This document shows positions 1-8,331 of a stretch of DNA of 64,000 bases, in pieces; the first letter of the stretch is position 1; each line of letters opens with the position of its first letter. The notes beneath the pieces are model-generated. The model worked only from the letters and a program-made list of their open reading frames with translations, was not told the DNA's origin and made no database searches. A program made the translations under genes and the position numbers. Origin of the DNA: PR03 sp031362725 (GTDB lineage: Bacteria; Myxococcota_A; UBA9160; PR03); the NCBI GenBank assembly GCA_031362725.1, contig JANLTC010000016.1, positions 1-64,000 on the forward strand, given 5' to 3'.

Positions 1-383
<383 letters not shown>

Positions 384-665
384 ATGATGACGCGCATGGA
401 TCTGTCTTCGCTGCCCGACGAGCTCAAGGAACTCGTTCGCGCCCAGATCGAGGCCGGGCACTTCGACTCGGTTGACGAGGTCGTCTGCGAAGCCCTGCGG
501 CTGCTGCGGGAACGCGAAGAGCTGTTCGCTTCCCACCGCGAGGAGCTGCGCGCGCAGATCGCGGAAGGTGTGGCAGCCGAAGAACGCGGCGAGCTCCGGG
601 ACGGCAGCGAGGCGATCGCCGACGTGCGTCGCCGGATCGACGAGCGCCTTCGCAGAGGCGAGTGA
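384..665 (+). CDS. parD: ParD-family antitoxin
   Basis: Antitoxin half of a type II toxin-antitoxin pair; ParD proteins bind their own promoter through an N-terminal ribbon-helix-helix and neutralise ParE with the C-terminus. The roughly 90-residue product has the family layout: a short strand (LSSLPDELKELVRAQIEAG), then a helical segment with FDSVDEVVCEALRLLRERE, then a charged tail. Three in-frame ATGs (384, 387, 396) are possible; 384 is used. The stop overlaps the GTG of the toxin gene by four bases (GTGA at 662-665), the usual ParDE coupling. Function is assigned by family resemblance and by the neighbour. Confidence 0.85.
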   Translation: MMTRMDLSSLPDELKELVRAQIEAGHFDSVDEVVCEALRLLREREELFASHREELRAQIAEGVAAEERGELRDGSEAIADVRRRIDERLRRGE

Positions 666-967
666 CTCCCCGCTACCAGCTCACCGCTCCGGCCGAACGA
701 GATCTCGAGGACATCTTCTTCGAGGTCAAGGAGCGCCACGGGCGGCTCGTTGCCGAGCGCGTCTACGACAATCTCCTGCGTACGTTCGAGCTCCTCGCCC
801 GGATGCCTGAGATGGGGCGCCACCGCCCGGAGCTGTGGTCGCCGCCCTTTCGGTTCTGGGTAACGGGGCCCGCCTTCATCGCCTACCGGGCGGACGCCCG
901 GCCCATCCGCATCGTCCGCATCGCGCGAGCGTCGCGCGACTGGAGCGGCTTCGCGCCGCGCAGATGA
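662..967 (+). CDS. parE: ParE/RelE-superfamily toxin
   Basis: Toxin partner of the preceding antitoxin, 101 residues, the normal size for ParE. It opens with YQLTAPAERDLEDIFFEV, the strand-helix start of the ParE/RelE fold, and ends with the basic strand pair IRIVRIARASRDW. ParE toxins usually poison DNA gyrase, whereas RelE-type members cleave mRNA at the ribosome; the sequence alone does not settle which applies. It starts at GTG 662 inside the parD stop, so toxin translation probably depends on parD translation. A RelE-type mRNase is the main alternative. Confidence 0.85.
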   Translation: MTPRYQLTAPAERDLEDIFFEVKERHGRLVAERVYDNLLRTFELLARMPEMGRHRPELWSPPFRFWVTGPAFIAYRADARPIRIVRIARASRDWSGFAPRR

Positions 968-1120
968 CCCAGGCGACACCAGGACCTGATCCCGCGAAGC
1001 GAACCCGGGATCCATCGGCCGGAGTCGTTCGCGATCTTCGTCACGGTGATCGTCGCGATCGCAGGCACGATGCTGTGGTGGTTCCGGCGCCGCGGCTGGC
1101 TCGGAACGCGTCGCCGCTGA
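968..1120 (+). pseudogene. Probable remnant of a CorA-type metal transporter C-terminus
   Basis: Directly after the parE stop, one frame is open from 968 to a TGA at 1118-1120 with no start codon of its own. Its end reads as a hydrophobic helix followed by FRRRGWL, the pattern that closes CorA magnesium transporters (a last membrane helix, then a basic Arg/Trp/Leu tail). The preceding PESFAIFVTVIVAIAG fits the final transmembrane helix. The GMN signature and the rest of the protein are absent. If the reading is right, this is the truncated tail of a transporter gene displaced by the parDE pair; chance similarity cannot be excluded. Confidence 0.4.
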
Positions 1121-1135
1121 AGCGACCCGCTCGCG

Positions 1136-1714
1136 TCAGACGCCGAACGCAGCCAGCGACACCGCCATGCAGCTCGCGGCGACCGCGGCGCCGAGCCCCA
1201 CCTGCAACGGTGTGTGATGCGAGAGCCGCAGCCGCGCCCACGCCACCCCCGCAACGGCCGCCGCCAGCGGCAGCGTCGCCGTCGGCGCAAGGTGCGCGAG
1301 TAGCATCGCGCAGCCGGTCGCCGCACCGACGTGAACGCTCACCTTGGTGACACGATTCAGCGACGCGCCGATCGCGGTCGCTGCGAGCGCAGCGACGAGA
1401 CACGGCAGCAGCAAACGCGGCGCGCCACCGAAGCGCGCAACGGCGATCAGCGCCGCGAGGCAAGCGAGGCCGAGCCCGTAGAGTCCGAAGCGCTGTTCGC
1501 GCACCGTCACGTACCAGTCGCGATCGCCGCGACGGTGGCGCTGCACGACCAGCAACAGTGTCGGCGGCACGATCCCGACCGCAATGCAGACGGCGCTCCA
1601 CAGCAATGCGGATCCCCACGCCACCCCGTCGAGCCGCAGCGCTGCGACGAGCGTCGGGATCGGCACGAGGAACGGATGCGAGATCCGCGAGACGAACGCG
1701 GCGATGCGCGTCAC
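1136..1714 (-). CDS. PAP2-superfamily membrane phosphatase-like protein
   Basis: 192-residue integral membrane protein with about five to six hydrophobic segments. Two PAP2 motifs are visible: KVSVHVGAATG (motif 2, catalytic acid histidine) and RLRLSHHTPLQVGLGA (motif 3, arginine and nucleophile histidine). Motif 1 is weaker (REQRFGLYGL). PAP2 proteins hydrolyse lipid phosphates such as undecaprenyl diphosphate or phosphatidic acid on the outer face of the membrane; the substrate here is unknown. The GTG start at 1714 overlaps the upstream stop (GTGA), making this the third gene of the nadA-metallopeptidase-PAP2 series. The weak first motif leaves some doubt about activity. Confidence 0.75.
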   Translation of the reverse strand: MTRIAAFVSRISHPFLVPIPTLVAALRLDGVAWGSALLWSAVCIAVGIVPPTLLLVVQRHRRGDRDWYVTVREQRFGLYGLGLACLAALIAVARFGGAPRLLLPCLVAALAATAIGASLNRVTKVSVHVGAATGCAMLLAHLAPTATLPLAAAVAGVAWARLRLSHHTPLQVGLGAAVAASCMAVSLAAFGV

Positions 1715-2994
1715 GGCCCGGGCATCCGCTGCGTGACCTTCGACTCGCCGAAGAACGCGAGAAGCTGATCGTAGGTGGCGACGCGTCCGCGGCGCACTCT
1801 CGCGAACAGATCGCCAGAACGCGGCGCGAGGGCCGGCGACGCGATCTGCACGTCGCGCCCGAGACGACGCACGACCTGCGGGCCGCTGAGGCCAGCGCGC
1901 AGGCGCGCGGCGTCGGCCACGCCCGCGTACGCCGACTCGAACTCGATCGCGTCCGCTTCGCTGTCCCACGACAAGAGCCACACGAACTCGCGACGGTCGC
2001 CGCAGCGCGCGACGAGGAAACGGTCGCCCGCCCACCCTTCCGCCGCACCCGCTGGCGGCGCATCGCCTTGCGCTGCCAGGTCGGTCAGCAACACCGACAG
2101 CCCGACTTCGCCCGCGCTGTCCTCGTGCACGAAGCGGCAACCGGCCGGGAGCCAGGGTCGCAACGCCGCGAGATCGATTGCCTCGAATCGCTGATGGCGG
2201 CGATCCGCATGAAGCAGCTGTTCGCTCGAGATCGGCGGATCGTCCAGCAACGCGTTGCGCTCGGCGTGCGCGAGGCGATATCCCGCAACGTACGGGAGGT
2301 ACCAGGTATCGCGCAGCAACGCAGGCACGGCCGCCCATTGCTTGGCACTCGCCGCGACGAAGTTCTCCATGTCGGTCGCATAGACGCTCGGCGTCGGAAA
2401 CGCTGCGCGCTTGCCGCGGCTCAACGTCGCAACCAGCACCGCTTGCCCCTCGATCGCGCCCTCGAGCCCCCGGCGTAGATCGCTCTGGCCGAGGAAGAAC
2501 TCCGCATGGTCGAATAGGTCTGGATGCGTCTGATGCTGGAGTGCGTGGGTGAGTTCGTGGCTGAGAACCCATTCGCGCACCGCGTTCCGATCGAGGATCT
2601 GCCAGGGGATCGGTGTATCGCGAACCAACACCAGGCGCTGGCTCTTGGGTTCGTAGAAGCCGGCTGTCTGATCCTCGATGGCCCGCTCAGCCTGCTCGAC
2701 GCCGACGCCGTCCGGCCAGATCCCTACGGCGGTGAACGCATCCAGTTGCGCGCGCAACGCGTCGTCCGAGTAGACACGAAGGGACTCCGCGCGCCGCGCC
2801 TCGCGCACCTGATCGCGCGAGATCACCTGGATGTCGAGCGGCGCATCGAGCGCCACACCGAACGCGCGCTCGGTTCGCTGCTGCACCGTGGCGAGCGCAA
2901 CGCGGTTGAGCTCCCCGCCTTCGAAGACCGGAGCAGCGCAGCCAACCAACAGCAGCACGGCGACGCAAGCTGCCGAAGGCGCGCGTCGGGTCAG
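1711..2994 (-). CDS. Lipoprotein zinc metallopeptidase (HExxH)
   Basis: About 427 residues. A lipoprotein signal peptide with a TRR n-region, hydrophobic core and lipobox LLVGC opens the protein, so it should be anchored in an envelope membrane. The catalytic zinc motif SHELTHALQHQ lies in the first half; a downstream glutamate in EGAIEGQA could be the third ligand. The specific substrate is unknown. No ATG/GTG/TTG precedes the signal peptide in frame. A CTG at 2994 sits across the nadA stop (CTGA) and gives exactly the expected N-terminus, so a CTG start with translational coupling is proposed. The 3' end overlaps the PAP2 gene by four bases. Confidence 0.75.
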   Translation of the reverse strand: MTRRAPSAACVAVLLLVGCAAPVFEGGELNRVALATVQQRTERAFGVALDAPLDIQVISRDQVREARRAESLRVYSDDALRAQLDAFTAVGIWPDGVGVEQAERAIEDQTAGFYEPKSQRLVLVRDTPIPWQILDRNAVREWVLSHELTHALQHQTHPDLFDHAEFFLGQSDLRRGLEGAIEGQAVLVATLSRGKRAAFPTPSVYATDMENFVAASAKQWAAVPALLRDTWYLPYVAGYRLAHAERNALLDDPPISSEQLLHADRRHQRFEAIDLAALRPWLPAGCRFVHEDSAGEVGLSVLLTDLAAQGDAPPAGAAEGWAGDRFLVARCGDRREFVWLLSWDSEADAIEFESAYAGVADAARLRAGLSGPQVVRRLGRDVQIASPALAPRSGDLFARVRRGRVATYDQLLAFFGESKVTQRMPGP

Positions 2995-3965
2995 CTCGAA
3001 AGCTCCAGCATCCGCGCCAGCGGCACCAGCGCGCGCACGCGCACGTCCTCCGGCACGGTGACCTCCGGCGTGAGATCGCGCAGGCAGAGGTAGAGCTTCT
3101 CGAGCGTGTTGAGCCGCATGTACGGACAGCGGTTGCACGCGCAGCTCTCGTCCATGCCGGGGATCTGGATCAGCTGCTTCTCGGGCACTACCAGCCGGAT
3201 CTGGTGGAAGACGCCGTCCTCGGTGCCGATGATCAGCGTCTTCGCGGGCGATGCGATCGCGCGATCGATGATCTTCTTGGTCGAGCCGATGAAGTCCGAC
3301 AGATCGAGCACCGCCGCCGGACACTCGGGATGCGACAGCACCTCGGCGTCGGGATGGCGCACGCGCAGTTGCTCGAGCGCCTTCGCATTGAACTGCTCGT
3401 GCACGATGCAGGAGCCCGGCCAGATGATCAGGTCGGGACGCTTCGCTTCCTTCGCGACCCAGGCGGCGAGATAGCGATCGGGCGCGAACAGCACCGGCCG
3501 ATCCTTGAAGTGCGCGACGATCTCCACCGCGTTCGACGACGTGCAGATCACATCGGAGAGCGCCTTCACCGCGGCGGAGGTGTTGACGTAGCTGACGACG
3601 ACGAGATCGGGGTGCTGCGCGCGGTGCTCGGTCACGAACGCGGCGAACAGATCGGGCGGGCAGCCGTCGGCGAGCGAGCAGCCCGCCTTCAGGTCGGGAA
3701 TCACGACCTTCGCCCTCGGATTCAGGATCTTTGCGCTTTCGGCCATGAAGTGGACGCCACAGAACGCGATCACGTCGCAATCGAGCTTCTCGGCGATGCG
3801 CGCCAGCGCGAGCGAATCCCCGACGTGGTCGGCGAGGTCCTGGATCCCGTCCTCCTGGTAGTAATGCGCGAGCAGCACGGCGTTGCGCTCGCGGGCGAGG
3901 CGGCGGATGGCGTCTTCGAGGTCGTCCGGGAGTTCCGCGACGGGTCTTCGGAATGCGGCGGTCAT
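2991..3965 (-). CDS. nadA: Quinolinate synthase NadA
   Basis: Condenses iminoaspartate with dihydroxyacetone phosphate to quinolinate in de novo NAD synthesis, using an oxygen-sensitive [4Fe-4S] cluster. The 324-residue protein carries the family landmarks AHYYQEDGIQDLADHVGDS and FCGVHFMAESAKIL, a cysteine in HPECPAAV, and the C-terminal CACNRCPYM. The start ATG 3965 is preferred because upstream in-frame sequence lacks family similarity. nadB and nadC are not nearby. It is the first gene of a three-gene series with a putative lipoprotein peptidase and a PAP2 protein that have no evident metabolic link to NAD. Confidence 0.95.
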   Translation of the reverse strand: MTAAFRRPVAELPDDLEDAIRRLARERNAVLLAHYYQEDGIQDLADHVGDSLALARIAEKLDCDVIAFCGVHFMAESAKILNPRAKVVIPDLKAGCSLADGCPPDLFAAFVTEHRAQHPDLVVVSYVNTSAAVKALSDVICTSSNAVEIVAHFKDRPVLFAPDRYLAAWVAKEAKRPDLIIWPGSCIVHEQFNAKALEQLRVRHPDAEVLSHPECPAAVLDLSDFIGSTKKIIDRAIASPAKTLIIGTEDGVFHQIRLVVPEKQLIQIPGMDESCACNRCPYMRLNTLEKLYLCLRDLTPEVTVPEDVRVRALVPLARMLELSS

Positions 3966-4198
3966 GGCAGGGAGCCTCGCTCGGGAGGTCGAGCATAGGG
4001 AGGGGTTGCGCCGAAGTCGCGCGGCCTCCGCGCTGCGACTCCGCCTTGGCTCGAAGCGCCGCGCCATCGCGACTGCGAGGAATACGGATTCCGTTGTCGT
4101 GGAAAAACCCTTCTCCTCGCCGCCGGCCCCTCCTCCCCAAGTCTGATCTTTCTCCTTGAATCCAGCAGGGTTACCCGCCTGGATTTCGTCAGCCTGAG

Positions 4199-4214
4199 CG
4201 GCACGGTGGTTGCA
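4199..4214 (+). promoter_or_regulatory. Sigma-54 (RpoN) type promoter upstream of the PEP-CTERM genes
   Basis: CGGCACG-GTGG-TTGCA matches the -24/-12 consensus (TGGCACG-N4-TTGCA) at every fixed position except the first T. The GG at 4200-4201 and GC at 4212-4213 have the obligatory 10-base spacing. Transcription would start near 4225. PEP-CTERM genes in other bacteria are known to be under RpoN with the PrsK/PrsR two-component system, which supports the reading. No enhancer site was identified. Confidence 0.65.
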
Positions 4215-4226
4215 GTGTTGAGGTCG

Positions 4227-4259
4227 TCCTGGTGGCGAGAAGTTCACCAGGAGTTTTCT
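4227..4259 (+). terminator. 5'-terminal hairpin with T-run (possible attenuator)
   Basis: TCCTGGTG (4227-4234) pairs perfectly with CACCAGGA (4245-4252) and is followed by GTTTTCT. This has the form of a weak intrinsic terminator but sits at the predicted 5' end of the sigma-54 transcript, before the PEP-CTERM gene. It may act as an attenuator or as a 5' stabilising hairpin. Confidence 0.45.
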
Positions 4260-4269
4260 AGCGTCGCAG

Positions 4270-4319
4270 CCTTCCTGGGAAGGGGACTCGACGCCTGGGG
4301 ATCAGGGAGCACCTGATCC
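4270..4319 (+). promoter_or_regulatory. Two further leader hairpins before the PEP-CTERM gene
   Basis: Two perfect stems follow in the same leader: CCTTCC/GGAAGG (4270-4283, 2-base loop) and GGATCAGG/CCTGATCC (4299-4319, 5-base loop). Together with the upstream hairpin, the roughly 150-base leader is rich in structure. No known riboswitch class was recognised. The rest of 3966-4374 holds no gene. Confidence 0.4.
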
Positions 4320-4374
4320 TCGTTACTCGACCGAGCGCGGCTTGGGGCGCGAACGAGAAACTGAGGTGGCGTGG

Positions 4375-5034
4375 ATGCGTGCTTGGACGTTCTTGGGTCT
4401 CTTGGGGTTGGCCATCGTGCTCGGGTCGGCACCGGCTTCGGCTCTGCCGGTTACCTACTTGTTCTCGAGCGGAAGTGTCTCGCTCTTCGCCACTTCGGGA
4501 GGATCCCCCGTCGGCGGTCCGGTCAACGTGGCGCTCACCGGCGTCTCGGTCACCGTGGATGAGGTGGCGCTCACGATCCCGACGCTCACGTTCACCGTGG
4601 GTTCGACGGGCATCATCCCGGTCAGCTACGGCTCCTTCACGACCTTCAACCTCGACTTCGCGTCGGTCACGGGCACGGGCGGGACGCTCGTCCTGAACGA
4701 CATCGGGCCGCCGGCGGAATACGGGTTCAACATGACCGTCAACATCACCGGCCAGTTCGACGCCAATCCGCCCCCGCTGAACAACATCCCCTTCGCAATC
4801 CTGGGCGCCGCAGGCGACGGGCTGATCTTCATCGATGGCAACGAGCTCACGCTGAGCCAGATCACCATCGGCGCGATCGACCCCGACGGCCCGGGTGGCC
4901 TGGCCCCGCTGCTGGTCAAGGGCGACTTCATCTTCATCGGAACGGTTCCCGAGCCCGGCACGGCCCTTCTGCTCGGCGGCGGCCTCGTGACGCTGGTTGC
5001 TGGAGCCCGCCGCCGCCGCGGTGATGGGTGCTAG
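4375..5034 (+). CDS. PEP-CTERM sorting-domain exported protein
   Basis: 219 residues: an N-terminal Sec signal (hydrophobic WTFLGLLGLAIVLG then ASA cleavage site), a beta-rich Gly/Thr/Val middle without a recognised domain, and the C-terminal sorting signal VPEPGTALLLGG, hydrophobic stretch and RRRR. PEP-CTERM proteins are processed by an exosortase and usually accompany exopolysaccharide; no exosortase or EPS cluster lies in this window. ATG 4375 is chosen over an upstream TTG because it sits after GAGGTGG and begins the signal peptide directly. A sigma-54 type promoter and structured leader precede it. The role of the mature part is unknown. Confidence 0.85.
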   Translation: MRAWTFLGLLGLAIVLGSAPASALPVTYLFSSGSVSLFATSGGSPVGGPVNVALTGVSVTVDEVALTIPTLTFTVGSTGIIPVSYGSFTTFNLDFASVTGTGGTLVLNDIGPPAEYGFNMTVNITGQFDANPPPLNNIPFAILGAAGDGLIFIDGNELTLSQITIGAIDPDGPGGLAPLLVKGDFIFIGTVPEPGTALLLGGGLVTLVAGARRRRGDGC

Positions 5035-5096
5035 CTACCGTGCGGCTTGGTGCAGCGCGAATCATGGGACGACTCGGCAGAGGTAGGGGGAACGTG

Positions 5097-5822
5097 ATGA
5101 CGACAAGGGCAATGGCAACGGCGATCGCGGTGGCGCTCGGGCTCGCTGCGACGCCTGCATCGGCGGCGACGATCGGTCTGACCGTCTCGGGCGGCGGTCT
5201 GAACGGCGTTCAGACGCGGACCTGCAACAGCGCAACGTGCAGCTCGGTCAACTGGTCCCTGGCCACCGGGGAGCTCTTTGCGACGACCGGCACGATTTCG
5301 CTCGATACGACGTTCAACACCATGACGATCTCGCTCGCCGTGGCGACGTCCGTGCTCGACGCCGACCCGAGCCTCGGTCAGGCCGTCCTCAACGACGGCG
5401 CCACCTCTCTCGTGTTCACCGGCGGTACTTACACGGCGGTGATTGCGATGACGCAGGCGCCCGGTTCTCTGGCTGGAACGACGAACTACTCGATCGCGGC
5501 AACCCAGGTGGCCGGCGTCGCCTTCACGAGCGTCGTCCCGACCGGGGCCGGCATTGGCGGCCCGCTGTCCCTCGCCTCGGTGCGGGTGACGGGACTCTGC
5601 ACCCTCGTCAACGCGAATAGCACCGGCGTCTGCGGCATCAGCTTCGGCGCGACCGGTGCGACGAACTTCCGCATTCCCGGCACGGGCAACTTCGGCGTCT
5701 ACGACCGCTGGGTACAGCAGACGCACAACATCGCAGTGGTCCCCGAGCCCACCACGACGCTGCTACTCGGCCTCGGCCTCGGCGGCGTGGCCGTGCTTCG
5801 CCGGCGCTCTGCACGCGACTGA
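5097..5822 (+). CDS. PEP-CTERM sorting-domain exported protein
   Basis: 241 residues with signal peptide (MTTRAMATAIAVALGLAATP, ASA site), a Ser/Thr/Gly-rich beta-type body and the C-terminal VPEPTTTLLLGLGLGG followed by RRR. Two cysteine pairs (CNSATC, and CTL...CGI) could form disulfides after export. It starts 62 bases after the first PEP-CTERM gene and shares its direction, so the two are likely co-transcribed from the sigma-54 type promoter; a purine-rich AGGTAGGGGGA ribosome site supports ATG 5097. The body differs from that of its neighbour, so this is not a recent tandem duplicate. Function beyond surface localisation is unknown. Confidence 0.85.
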   Translation: MTTRAMATAIAVALGLAATPASAATIGLTVSGGGLNGVQTRTCNSATCSSVNWSLATGELFATTGTISLDTTFNTMTISLAVATSVLDADPSLGQAVLNDGATSLVFTGGTYTAVIAMTQAPGSLAGTTNYSIAATQVAGVAFTSVVPTGAGIGGPLSLASVRVTGLCTLVNANSTGVCGISFGATGATNFRIPGTGNFGVYDRWVQQTHNIAVVPEPTTTLLLGLGLGGVAVLRRRSARD

Positions 5823-5827
5823 CCGAT

Positions 5828-5857
5828 GTCGGATAGGCCGCTCTGTGCCTATCCGAC
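5828..5857 (+). repeat. Perfect 10-bp stem hairpin after the PEP-CTERM operon
   Basis: GTCGGATAGG (5828-5837) and CCTATCCGAC (5848-5857) form a perfect stem around a 10-base loop, five bases past the stop codon. There is no T-run, so it may serve as a 3' RNA-stability element, with the terminator just downstream. Confidence 0.55.
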
Positions 5858-5872
5858 TCGCGCCGCTCACGG

Positions 5873-5917
5873 TTTGAAGAAAAGGCCGAACTCGACGAGT
5901 TCGGCCTTTTCTTCAAA
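5873..5917. terminator. Bidirectional intrinsic terminator, 45-base palindrome
   Basis: A 22-base arm (5873-5894) is perfectly mirrored at 5896-5917 around a single base. The core GGCCGAACTCG/CGAGTTCGGCC is flanked by AAAA on the left and TTTT on the right, giving a strong terminator on either strand. It closes the PEP-CTERM operon. Confidence 0.85.
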
Positions 5918-6073
5918 GGGCGCTAGAGGGCGACTCCATCCCTCTTTCGTGATAGGCACCGCACGCTGGACGCGGCGCCGAGTTTGGGTGAACGCTTCGC
6001 AGCAGATCGAATCGAGCGAGCAGGGTTCCATGCGCGCTAGCTTGCCAAGTGTGTGTCGTTCGGAGGCAGATCG

Positions 6074-7237
6074 ATGAAGGCGTTCTCGTGCCGGCTGATG
6101 ATCTTGGTCGCAGGCCTCCTGCTGGCCGCGTCGGCGCCGGCCGTCCTGATCGCCTCGGGCGACGGGACCGGGAACACGACGGCGCCACCGGTCGACCCGG
6201 GCTGGTCGCAGATCGGCGCGCTGAATGGCCTCAGCGGCGTGTACCTCGGCGACGGCTGGGTACTCACCGCGAATCACGTGAGCGCGGGCCCGATCACGCT
6301 CAACGGTGTGATCTACGCCATGGTGCCGGACTCGAGCGTGCGTCTCGAACATACCCCTGGCGTGCTGACGGACCTGCTGCTCTTTCGCCTGATCTCGGAC
6401 CCGGGCCTCACTGCGCTTCCGATCGCCGCAACGCCGCCACCACTCGCGACCGGCGCCACCTTGATCGGGTTTGGGCGCGACCGCGGCATCCCCTACACCT
6501 TCACCGGTCACGCGGGTTGGAAATGGGCCTACAGCAACGCGAAGCGTTGGGGCACCAATGCGGTGAGCCAGGCGAGCTTCGACCTGATCCTCAATGGGGC
6601 CCCGCTGCGCGTGTTCGGCCTCTCCTTCGACGACCTCGGCGGTGTGTCGCCCGAGGCGATCGTCACCACGGGAGATTCCGGCGGCGCTGCGTTCGTCGCC
6701 AATGCGCTCGCGGGCATCCTCGTCGCGCGGTGGAGTTTCGGCGGCCAATCGGGCACGAGCTCGGTGTTCGGCAATGGCAGCTACGTCGCGGACCTGAGTT
6801 ATTACCAGAGCCAGATCCTCGCCGTCACAGCCGAGCGTGCCTGCAGCGACGGACTCGATGACGACGGCGATGGGCTCGTAGACCTCGCCGACCCGGGCTG
6901 CTATGGGCCGGGCGACCCGTTCGAGACGAACGCACTCGTTGCCTGCGACGACGGCTTCGACAACGACGCCGACGGACTCGTGGACTGGGGGTACGATCCG
7001 GGCTGCGCGCTGGTGACCTCCTTGAAGGAAAATCCTGCCTGCGACGACGACCTCGACAACGACGGCGACGGCGCCATCGACTGGGACGGCGGGGTGGGAG
7101 CAGCCACACCCGATCCGCAGTGCACGTCCGGGCCTTGGCGCGACCTCGAGTCTTCGCCGCCGAGCTGCGGCCTCGGCTTCGAGATCAGCTTGCTGGCTCC
7201 GCTTCTCGCCCGCCTCGCCCGTTTGAGGCGCGCGTAG
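6074..7237 (+). CDS. Secreted trypsin-like serine protease with Ca-binding repeats and C-terminal anchor
   Basis: 387 residues: signal peptide (MILVAGLLLAASAPA), a chymotrypsin-fold domain with H68 (LTANHVS), D100 (LTDLLLF) and S202 (TGDSGGAAF) as the catalytic triad, then three Cys/Asp-rich units (about residues 257-350; DDDGDGLVD, DNDADGLVD, DNDGDGAID) that look like thrombospondin type-3 or calcium-binding repeats. The end, CGLGFE, a hydrophobic stretch and RLRRA, has the three-part form of a C-terminal sorting signal, with Cys-Gly in place of PEP. ATG 6074 follows GGAGG. The protein should be exported and probably surface-anchored. Substrates are unknown. Confidence 0.85.
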   Translation: MKAFSCRLMILVAGLLLAASAPAVLIASGDGTGNTTAPPVDPGWSQIGALNGLSGVYLGDGWVLTANHVSAGPITLNGVIYAMVPDSSVRLEHTPGVLTDLLLFRLISDPGLTALPIAATPPPLATGATLIGFGRDRGIPYTFTGHAGWKWAYSNAKRWGTNAVSQASFDLILNGAPLRVFGLSFDDLGGVSPEAIVTTGDSGGAAFVANALAGILVARWSFGGQSGTSSVFGNGSYVADLSYYQSQILAVTAERACSDGLDDDGDGLVDLADPGCYGPGDPFETNALVACDDGFDNDADGLVDWGYDPGCALVTSLKENPACDDDLDNDGDGAIDWDGGVGAATPDPQCTSGPWRDLESSPPSCGLGFEISLLAPLLARLARLRRA

Positions 7238-7290
7238 CTACGTCTTCCGCGGGGTGGCTTCACTGGGGCGTTCGAGCGGGCGAGCGTCAC

Positions 7291-8247
7291 TCAGACGCCG
7301 AGCCGCAGCACCAATTCCTCGAGATCCCGCGTCTCGTTCTGCCAGTACAGTTCGGTTCCGAAGTGCGGGAACGTCGACTGGAAGCTCGACTCCTTCCAGC
7401 GTCGCGCGATCCAGCTCGAGATCTTCAGGATGCGCGCGGCCCGCAGCGGCTCGACGAGCGCCAGCCAGCGCGTCTCGAAATCGCGGAACTGCCGATAGCC
7501 GTCGAGCAACACGCCGCGCTGACGCTGCGCTTCGGCGTCGTGACCCGGCACCAGCACCCAGACATCGTGCACCGCGGGCCCGAGCGCGAAGTCGTCGAAA
7601 TCGAGGAAGAACCAACCTTCGCGACCGCGCAGCAGATTGCCGAGATGGCAATCGCCATGGATTCGCAGCAGCGGCACGTCGTCGAGCCGATCGCCGTAGA
7701 CATCGGCGAGCGACTCGACCGCGGTCGCGTAGCGCTCCTCGCAGGACGCCGGCAGCCACGAGCCGGCGAGCAGCTCGTCGAGCGGATCGATCAATGCCGT
7801 ATCGGAGTCGAGTACCGGGCGATCTACCGGACGCTGCGTCGCGCCGACGTTATGGATCCGCGCGAGCAGGCGGCCGAGACCCGTCAGCTCCTCGTCGGTG
7901 ACTTCGTCCGGCTCGCGACCGCCCGTGCGCGGCCACAGGCCGAAATGGATTCCGAGGTGTTCTCCGATCGTGCCACTGCCGGGCAGCGCAAGCGGTGCGC
8001 AGACGGGAATCTCCGAGGCGCGCAGATCCAGCAAGAAGCGGTGTTCGTCCTCGATCCCGGCGCGACTCCAGCGTCCGGGCCGATAGAATTTCAGCACCAC
8101 GTGCGACTCGTCCTCGAGGCGCAGATCCCAGACGCGGTTCTCGAGACAGCGCAGCATCGCGCAGTGCCCCGTGGGCCGCAGACCCGCCGCTTCTACGGCG
8201 TCGAGCGCGGCGTCGGGGCCGAGATCCGTGAATTGGGGGAGTGCCAC
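7291..8247 (-). CDS. srkA: Stress response kinase A (SrkA/YihE family)
   Basis: 318 residues resembling SrkA along its whole length, an aminoglycoside-phosphotransferase-fold Ser/Thr kinase that in E. coli protects against stress-induced death. Family landmarks: ENRVWDLRLED near the start, VVLKFYRPGRWS (ATP-binding lysine), LRIHGDCHLGNLL (catalytic loop with Asp), FFLDFDDFALGPAVHDVW (metal-binding Asp), and the C-terminal LRAARI and RRW segments. It stands alone between the protease gene and the divergent mutase gene; in enterobacteria it is next to dsbA, which is not seen here. A general phosphotransferase role is the alternative. Confidence 0.88.
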   Translation of the reverse strand: MALPQFTDLGPDAALDAVEAAGLRPTGHCAMLRCLENRVWDLRLEDESHVVLKFYRPGRWSRAGIEDEHRFLLDLRASEIPVCAPLALPGSGTIGEHLGIHFGLWPRTGGREPDEVTDEELTGLGRLLARIHNVGATQRPVDRPVLDSDTALIDPLDELLAGSWLPASCEERYATAVESLADVYGDRLDDVPLLRIHGDCHLGNLLRGREGWFFLDFDDFALGPAVHDVWVLVPGHDAEAQRQRGVLLDGYRQFRDFETRWLALVEPLRAARILKISSWIARRWKESSFQSTFPHFGTELYWQNETRDLEELVLRLGV

Positions 8248-8331
8248 GGCGGCGGATCATAACGTTGGCCCGCTGTGCGCGGTTCGGTAGCTTGCTCGAA
8301 GCCACAGCAAGACTCGCTACGAGGATCTCCG

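Noticed and set aside
6030..6060. Possible second sigma-54 promoter before the protease gene (TTGC preceded by TGCGCGC)
   Set aside because: The -12 TTGC is there but the -24 GG pair is not, so the element fails the core requirement.
8248..8331. Cobalamin riboswitch before the B12-dependent mutase
   Set aside because: The 84-base gap is too short for one and no B12-box-like sequence is seen.
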